The position numbers and the translations under genes are program-made. A stretch of 64,000 bases of DNA from Pseudoduganella rivuli (lineage in GTDB: Bacteria > Pseudomonadota > Gammaproteobacteria > Burkholderiales > Burkholderiaceae_D), in contig NZ_WKJJ01000029.1 in assembly GCF_009674485.1 (NCBI RefSeq), forward strand, positions 21,255-85,254. The letters run 5' to 3'. The first letter of the stretch is position 1; each line of letters opens with the position of its first letter. The notes beneath the pieces are model-generated. The model saw nothing but the letters and a program-made list of their open reading frames with translations, ran no database searches and was not told the DNA's origin. Shown here piece by piece: positions 61,124-64,000 of the stretch.

Positions 61124-61554
61124 ATCCGATTTTGTCATTACGCGTAGATGGCAGACCAGTCCCGCTTGCTAGTTTTGCTGTCCCCGGCATGTGCCTGAGT
61201 TCTGCTCGCAATGGAATGGAACGACATACTTTTTTGTTCGAAATTGCCACCAAGCAGATGATCGAATTCTTGGAGCCGGCGTATGCTGCGTGGGTCGAGG
61301 AATCTAAGCGAGATGACGAGATTTGTGGTGGGCCCCAGGATGATCTTGCGATGGCGGGATATCCAGCATTGGATCGGCTGGTCGAAGCTCCAGGGTTAAT
61401 GCAACTTGTACTAGGCTACTTGCAAAAAGACTTCCTCGAAAAATTGACTTGGGATGGTAGCAGCGAAATTTGGTATTGGCTTGACGACGTCACGGGCTGT
61501 GACGCTAGCGATCAGCTAGTAAGGCTATCAGGTGTTTGCTATAGCAAGAGGTGA
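61120..61554 (+). CDS. Cassette 2 hypothetical protein
   Basis: A 144-residue soluble protein with no recognised domain. It starts MNPILSLRVDGRPVPL directly after the attC1 core and overlaps the preceding stop codon by four bases. The sequence is acidic in the middle (EESKRDDEICGGPQDD) and Trp/Asp-rich near the end (SSEIWYWLDDVTG). The size, acidity and cassette setting resemble immunity or accessory proteins, but this is only suggestive. No ribosome binding site precedes the ATG, so it may rely on coupling to the upstream ORF. Confidence 0.65.
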   Translation: MNPILSLRVDGRPVPLASFAVPGMCLSSARNGMERHTFLFEIATKQMIEFLEPAYAAWVEESKRDDEICGGPQDDLAMAGYPALDRLVEAPGLMQLVLGYLQKDFLEKLTWDGSSEIWYWLDDVTGCDASDQLVRLSGVCYSKR

Positions 61555-61563
61555 AATTATGCA

Positions 61564-61635
61564 GCCGAACAAATCCGTCAACCGGACCGCTAGAGCGCTG
61601 CGCGCTGTAGCGTCCGGTTACGTCTCACGTTGGAC
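61564..61635 (+). repeat. attC site 2
   Basis: GCCGAAC (61564-61570) and GTTGGAC (61629-61635) enclose AACCGGACCGCT...AGCGTCCGGTT, a strong stem with a central GC-rich loop. It starts ten bases after the cassette 2 stop. Confidence 0.75.
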
Positions 61636-61644
61636 CACTAATCA

Positions 61645-62010
61645 ATGACTGACGACCCTATCTCCGAAGTAGAAGACGAAGCACTTACAGTCGATGACAA
61701 TGTAGTTGCTGACCTTGTCGCGTTCCGAAAAACCTCGAAGCTCGAATACTTGCCTGGTGAAAACATAGAGGCGGAGCGAGAGCGACTTTCTAACATCCTC
61801 AATGCATTGATTGACAAACTCATTGCCGGCGTCAGAGCAAACCCGAGCAAGCTCTGGGTCCTCACTCAATTCCAGCATTCGCTGGAATTGGTCGAGGGGG
61901 AAGATACTGAAGGTCGAGAACATTTTGGAATGGAGATCGAGGAGATCATGGACATTCTCGGCATTGAGAGCTCGGATGGCCTACTCAGCTATTATCTCGG
62001 TGGTTTCTAA
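61645..62010 (+). CDS. Cassette 3 DUF4844-like protein
   Basis: A 121-residue acidic soluble protein. The C-terminal half (NALIDKLIAGVRANPSKLWV, then EDTEGREHFGMEIEEIMDIL and ESSDGLL) resembles proteins labelled DUF4844, which also occur as isolated small genes; I recognise this with moderate certainty. Function unknown. It begins nine bases after attC site 2 and its stop is ten bases before attC site 3, the compact layout normal for gene cassettes. Confidence 0.7.
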   Translation: MTDDPISEVEDEALTVDDNVVADLVAFRKTSKLEYLPGENIEAERERLSNILNALIDKLIAGVRANPSKLWVLTQFQHSLELVEGEDTEGREHFGMEIEEIMDILGIESSDGLLSYYLGGF

Positions 62011-62020
62011 TGCAAACCAT

Positions 62021-62086
62021 GTCCAACCATGCATTCCACCGGACCCGCGCGAAAACCGCGCGATTCGGTGAATTCCCACGTTGGGC
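62021..62086 (+). repeat. attC site 3
   Basis: GTCCAAC (62021-62027) and GTTGGGC (62080-62086) enclose ATTCCACCGGACCCGCGCG-AAAA-CCGCGCG...TCGGTGAAT, one of the clearest stems of the array. Confidence 0.78.
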
Positions 62087-62091
62087 CGAAC

Positions 62092-62355
62092 ATGATGACT
62101 GAGACTGAGCATCTTGAATCGCTGGTGGCGCTTCTAACTACCCAAGTATTGGATCCTGTTGCGTACATCACTACAATTCGTGGCAAGTCCTTAAAGCGCG
62201 AGTTTGAGAAGCTGATGCGGCTTGTGCGCGACGGCGATGAACTCTGGGAATGGGAATGGTGGGGACCTGTAGAACCCCGAAATAGATATTCGATGGGTTG
62301 GTGTGTCGTTCGAGATGGTCGGGCCACTGCTTCGTTCTGTCACTCGCACTCATAG
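62092..62355 (+). CDS. Cassette 4 hypothetical protein
   Basis: An 87-residue protein starting MMTETEHLESLVALLTT, with a tryptophan-rich middle (GDELWEWEWWGP) and a C-terminal GWCVVRDGRATASFCHSHS. No domain recognised; the WEWEW element with a following GW is seen in small uncharacterised cassette-borne proteins. It starts five bases after the core of attC site 3; ATG 62095 is an alternative. A longer reading from 62029 would run through the attC site and is unlikely. Confidence 0.65.
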   Translation: MMTETEHLESLVALLTTQVLDPVAYITTIRGKSLKREFEKLMRLVRDGDELWEWEWWGPVEPRNRYSMGWCVVRDGRATASFCHSHS

Positions 62356-62389
62356 TGAATGCGTTGTCGTCAGTATCGGATGGATACTC

Positions 62390-62451
62390 GCCCAACAGTT
62401 CATTCAACCCGGACGTGCTGACGCGCGCCAGTTAATTCAAGTACGTTGGCT
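62390..62451 (+). repeat. attC site 4
   Basis: GCCCAAC (62390-62396) and GTTGGCT (62445-62451). Inner arms TTCATTCAAC/GTTAATTCAA-like and GGACG/CGCGCC are weaker than in sites 1-3. Confidence 0.65.
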
Positions 62452-62459
62452 TCCTAAGC

Positions 62460-62684
62460 ATGAGCACTCTGATTGATCGGACTAAATGGTCGGATGCAAG
62501 TCGCCGTAGTTCAGGTCACTACGATGCCCAAGCAACAGAGTACGAAGGTATTCGTTGTCAGTGCAGGAAATGCACCCGCTCCTTTGTATTCTCGGCAGAG
62601 GAACAGAAGACTACGTACGAAGTCGAAAAACGGTTTGTTTGGTACCTTCCGAAATATTGCAAGGAATGCATTGATGGGGACTAA
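62460..62684 (+). CDS. Cassette 5 zinc-ribbon protein
   Basis: A 74-residue protein whose second half is a probable zinc-ribbon: CQCRKC near residue 34 and YCKEC near residue 68, separated by FVFSAEEQKTTYEVEKRF, the spacing and FVFSAEEQ pattern of the small zf-trcl-type zinc-ribbon family. Those proteins may bind nucleic acid or act as adaptors; no role is established. It starts eight bases after attC site 4 and has no obvious ribosome binding site. Confidence 0.7.
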   Translation: MSTLIDRTKWSDASRRSSGHYDAQATEYEGIRCQCRKCTRSFVFSAEEQKTTYEVEKRFVWYLPKYCKECIDGD

Positions 62685-62694
62685 CGTAATGCTG

Positions 62695-62782
62695 TGCCAA
62701 CAGAGCATTCGAGCGGACTGGACGGAAATCGCAACTTCGAGTTTTAAGTCCCGGGCGCCAGCCGCTCACTTCCAAGTTGGGC
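62695..62782 (+). repeat. attC site 5
   Basis: TGCCAAC (62695-62701) and GTTGGGC (62776-62782) enclose GAGCGGACTGG...CCAGCCGCTC with a long inner loop. The interior is closely related to site 7 (shared GCGGACTGG, GTTTTAAGT, CCGGGCG and CAGCCGCTCAC blocks). Confidence 0.75.
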
Positions 62783-62785
62783 CGC

Positions 62786-63070
62786 ATGAAAATGGCAGTT
62801 GAAAGTGAATTCCCTGGGTGGTACAAATTCGAAGTGGTTGGATTCCTAAGACCGGGCTTCCTGAAGGTTATGTCGGTCGCCCCGCCTCCGCCAAAAGGCT
62901 TTATCGTGTTGTTTGATTTGCCAATTGACGAAGTTTCGCTTCACTCCGTGCCACCTTCGTTGCGGGTTCCGAATTCGGTGATTTGGTGTTTGGTCGAACC
63001 TGATTTTTCTATTTCACGGGTGGCTGCAGATGTAAGAAATGAGGATGCTAAGCGATATTTTCCGGGGTAG
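62786..63070 (+). CDS. Cassette 6 hypothetical protein
   Basis: A 94-residue soluble protein, MKMAVESEFPGWYKFEVVGF at the start, with a proline run (APPPPKG), a beta-rich middle (FIVLFDLPIDEVSLHSVP) and an acidic C-terminal end. No domain recognised. It starts three bases after the core of attC site 5 and ends five bases before site 6. Confidence 0.6.
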   Translation: MKMAVESEFPGWYKFEVVGFLRPGFLKVMSVAPPPPKGFIVLFDLPIDEVSLHSVPPSLRVPNSVIWCLVEPDFSISRVAADVRNEDAKRYFPG

Positions 63071-63075
63071 TGTTT

Positions 63076-63147
63076 GCCCAACCAAATAATCAACCGGACG
63101 GCTTGCGCGCGGCACGCTCCAGCCGCCGGTTATCGTTCACGTTGGCG
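63076..63147 (+). repeat. attC site 6
   Basis: GCCCAAC (63076-63082) and GTTGGCG (63141-63147) enclose AACCGGACGGCT...AGCCGCCGGTT. The stem is strong and resembles site 2. The last base of the right box departs from consensus. Confidence 0.72.
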
Positions 63148-63280
63148 GGTGAGCTAGTGCCGAGTGCGGGCGAACCCTTATCGATTTGCAGCCGGTGGCA
63201 AACAGGAATGGCAACTTCCTTGGTAGGATTATTACGTGCTTTAAGACTCTGATTGGCCAGACTTATTCTAGGAAATTTTG

Positions 63281-63754
63281 ATGCTTAATAAGGATGAAGT
63301 TACGGTTGTTGCAGCGCGGGTCCTGCAGGACCTCGCTGCAGCCAGCGGCGTGCAATGGGAACATGCTTATTTCAGATTCCATTCGGAAAATGTTGGTCAT
63401 CGTTCGTTTGAGTTCATGCATCGCGTTGGCAGGAACTTGCTGCCGTTAATGGATGACGAGCAGCATACCAACCTGCTCGATAAACTTATGATGCGGGTGT
63501 TTGAACTAGCGCAATCTGAGTCTGGCGAACGCCCTGTGGTCGCCGTATTGGCACTCGACAGCGGGCAGAACTACAATTTGAAGTTCGAATACAAGGATTC
63601 GCGAGCGCTAGAGATTGGCTACATGGCTCTCGGGACCACGAACTCGTATTTTAGGGTGGATGAAGTGGATATTCCTGAATACGTGAAGGAGTATCAAGCT
63701 GAGCTGGCGGAAAATGGCGTAGAGGAAATCCCTATACCCTTTGTGGACCGGTAG
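63281..63754 (+). CDS. Cassette 7 hypothetical protein (immunity-like)
   Basis: A 157-residue acidic soluble protein of unknown function. It starts MLNKDEVTVVAARVLQDLAA, with HAYFRFHSENVGHRSFEF in the middle and a long acidic C-terminus (VKEYQAELAENGVEEIPIP). The size, acidity and alternating strand pattern resemble toxin-immunity proteins, but no family can be named. AGGA lies upstream of the ATG, and unlike the other cassettes it has a leader of about 130 bp after the preceding attC site. Confidence 0.65.
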   Translation: MLNKDEVTVVAARVLQDLAAASGVQWEHAYFRFHSENVGHRSFEFMHRVGRNLLPLMDDEQHTNLLDKLMMRVFELAQSESGERPVVAVLALDSGQNYNLKFEYKDSRALEIGYMALGTTNSYFRVDEVDIPEYVKEYQAELAENGVEEIPIPFVDR

Positions 63755-63765
63755 TTGCTCAGAGC

Positions 63766-63800
63766 TTGGCGCTGGGTATCTGTGAGCGTCCCAGCGCCAA
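63766..63800. repeat. Perfect 11-bp inverted repeat before the last attC
   Basis: TTGGCGCTGGG (63766-63776) and CCCAGCGCCAA (63790-63800) around a 13-base loop, beginning 12 bp after the cassette 7 stop. Its right arm overlaps the left box of attC site 7. There is no T-run. Confidence 0.7.
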
Positions 63801-63869
63801 CCCGGCGCTGGTGCGGACTGGCCGGAAATCACACCTTCAAGTTTTAAGTTCCGGGCGGCCAGCCGCTCA
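63795..63869 (+). repeat. attC site 7, lacking the right-hand core
   Basis: CGCCAAC (63795-63801) and an interior nearly matching site 5 (GCGGACTGG...GTTTTAAGTT...CAGCCGCTCAC), but where site 5 continues to GTTGGGC this one reads CTTTCACTATAAGG. The site looks broken at its right boundary, suggesting that the array was cut here. Confidence 0.65.
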
Positions 63870-64000
63870 CCTTTCACTATAAGGGCTTCCCAATTTTTCA
63901 AGGCAAATGCGTTCCTCGATCAAGTCGATTAGCGTCTGGAGTTGGTCGGCCTGCGAAACTATAAACGGTCTTGTTGGGCAACTTTGTCATTTGCCCGGAC

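Larger units (their letters stand above)
60765..63880 (+). mobile_element. Integron cassette array without integrase (CALIN-like)
   Basis: Seven small plus-strand ORFs alternate with 57-90 bp imperfect palindromes. Each palindrome starts with a box like GCCCAAC (RYYYAAC) and, except the last, ends with a box like GTTGGGC (GTTRRRY); all have an inner left arm containing CGGAC and a matching right arm, the asymmetry expected of attC sites. All are in the same orientation. The sequence is more A/T-rich than the flanking chromosome. No tyrosine recombinase is encoded in the window. The pattern is seen directly; mobility and origin are inferred. Confidence 0.8.

Noticed and set aside
63070..63252. 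60-codon frame starting at the end of cassette 6
   Set aside because: It is mostly the translation of attC site 6 and starts within the preceding stop; no protein-like features.
60765..63880. CRISPR array
   Set aside because: The repeats differ in inner sequence, are self-complementary and alternate with coding sequences; spacing is irregular and no cas genes are present.
63608..63901. Minus-strand frame antisense to cassette 7
   Set aside because: Overlaps a better-supported plus-strand cassette gene and the attC site; no ribosome binding site.
1..64000. tRNA, rRNA, prophage or insertion-sequence genes
   Set aside because: I saw no cloverleaf-like tRNA ends, no rRNA, no transposase motifs and no phage structural genes in any intergenic region or frame.

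Overview
The window looks like chromosome of a GC-rich, aerobic, polymer-degrading betaproteobacterium, most likely an Oxalobacteraceae member (Massilia/Duganella type). The grounds are the order mltG-tmk-holB-pilZ, the CX14CX2C form of QueE, an RTX-type M10 protease carrying a DUF4214 tail, DUF4936 and YgfZ neighbours, and strong G/C bias at third codon positions over the first 60 kb. This is an inference from gene content; no rRNA or tRNA gene is present to test it.

Layout. (1) 1-12.9 kb: a rhamnogalacturonan/pectin utilisation locus. It holds the end of a rhamnulose-1-phosphate aldolase/dehydrogenase, rhaI and rhaM (rhamnose catabolism), and exported enzymes: GH106 rhamnosidase, GH28, GH105, an alpha/beta esterase, a DUF1080 protein, a PL22-type lyase, a lipoprotein with two complete CE12 acetylesterase domains, and a DUF6250 protein. 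Together they would deacetylate and cut rhamnogalacturonan-I oligomers and feed rhamnose into the cytosol. (2) 13-16.4 kb: an Lrp/AsnC regulator with a LysE exporter, then an XRE-cupin regulator with a double GNAT acetyltransferase. (3) 16.5-23 kb: M16 and M10 proteases, a PAS-GGDEF cyclase and a NarX-type kinase. (4) 23.1-34.6 kb: housekeeping genes queE-queD-tadA, an S66 carboxypeptidase, an FAD oxidoreductase, a MarR/hydrolase pair with matching palindromic operators, the ABC-F protein YbiT, and nadA-nadC. (5) 34.6-40.2 kb: a compact ethanolamine locus (AraC regulator, permease, porin, eutB, eutC) with no microcompartment genes. (6) 40.3-43.3 kb: a large GAF-GGDEF-EAL-REC protein whose GGDEF and EAL motifs are both altered. 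(7) 43.4-51.7 kb: an MHS transporter divergent from a thiolase, acyl-CoA dehydrogenase, SDR, MDR, SDR cluster. (8) 51.7-58 kb: NRDE/DUF4936/ygfZ facing mltG-tmk-holB-pilZ. (9) 58.2-60.4 kb: a secreted M36-like metalloprotease closed by a strong terminator.

From about 60.65 kb the sequence becomes visibly more A/T-rich and changes character. Small same-strand ORFs are each followed by a 57-90 bp imperfect palindrome bounded by an RYYYAAC-like box and a GTTRRRY-like box. I read this as an integron cassette array with six complete attC sites and one lacking its right-hand core. No integrase is encoded in the window, so it is best described as a CALIN (cluster of attC sites lacking integron-integrase) or as the far part of an integron whose integrase lies outside. 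The cassette proteins are mostly unrecognised. This array, the CE12-CE12 fusion and the degenerate c-di-GMP protein are the parts most worth following up.

Three dispersed palindromes of a GGCGG...CCGCC type sit at 3' ends of genes and look like one REP-like repeat family.
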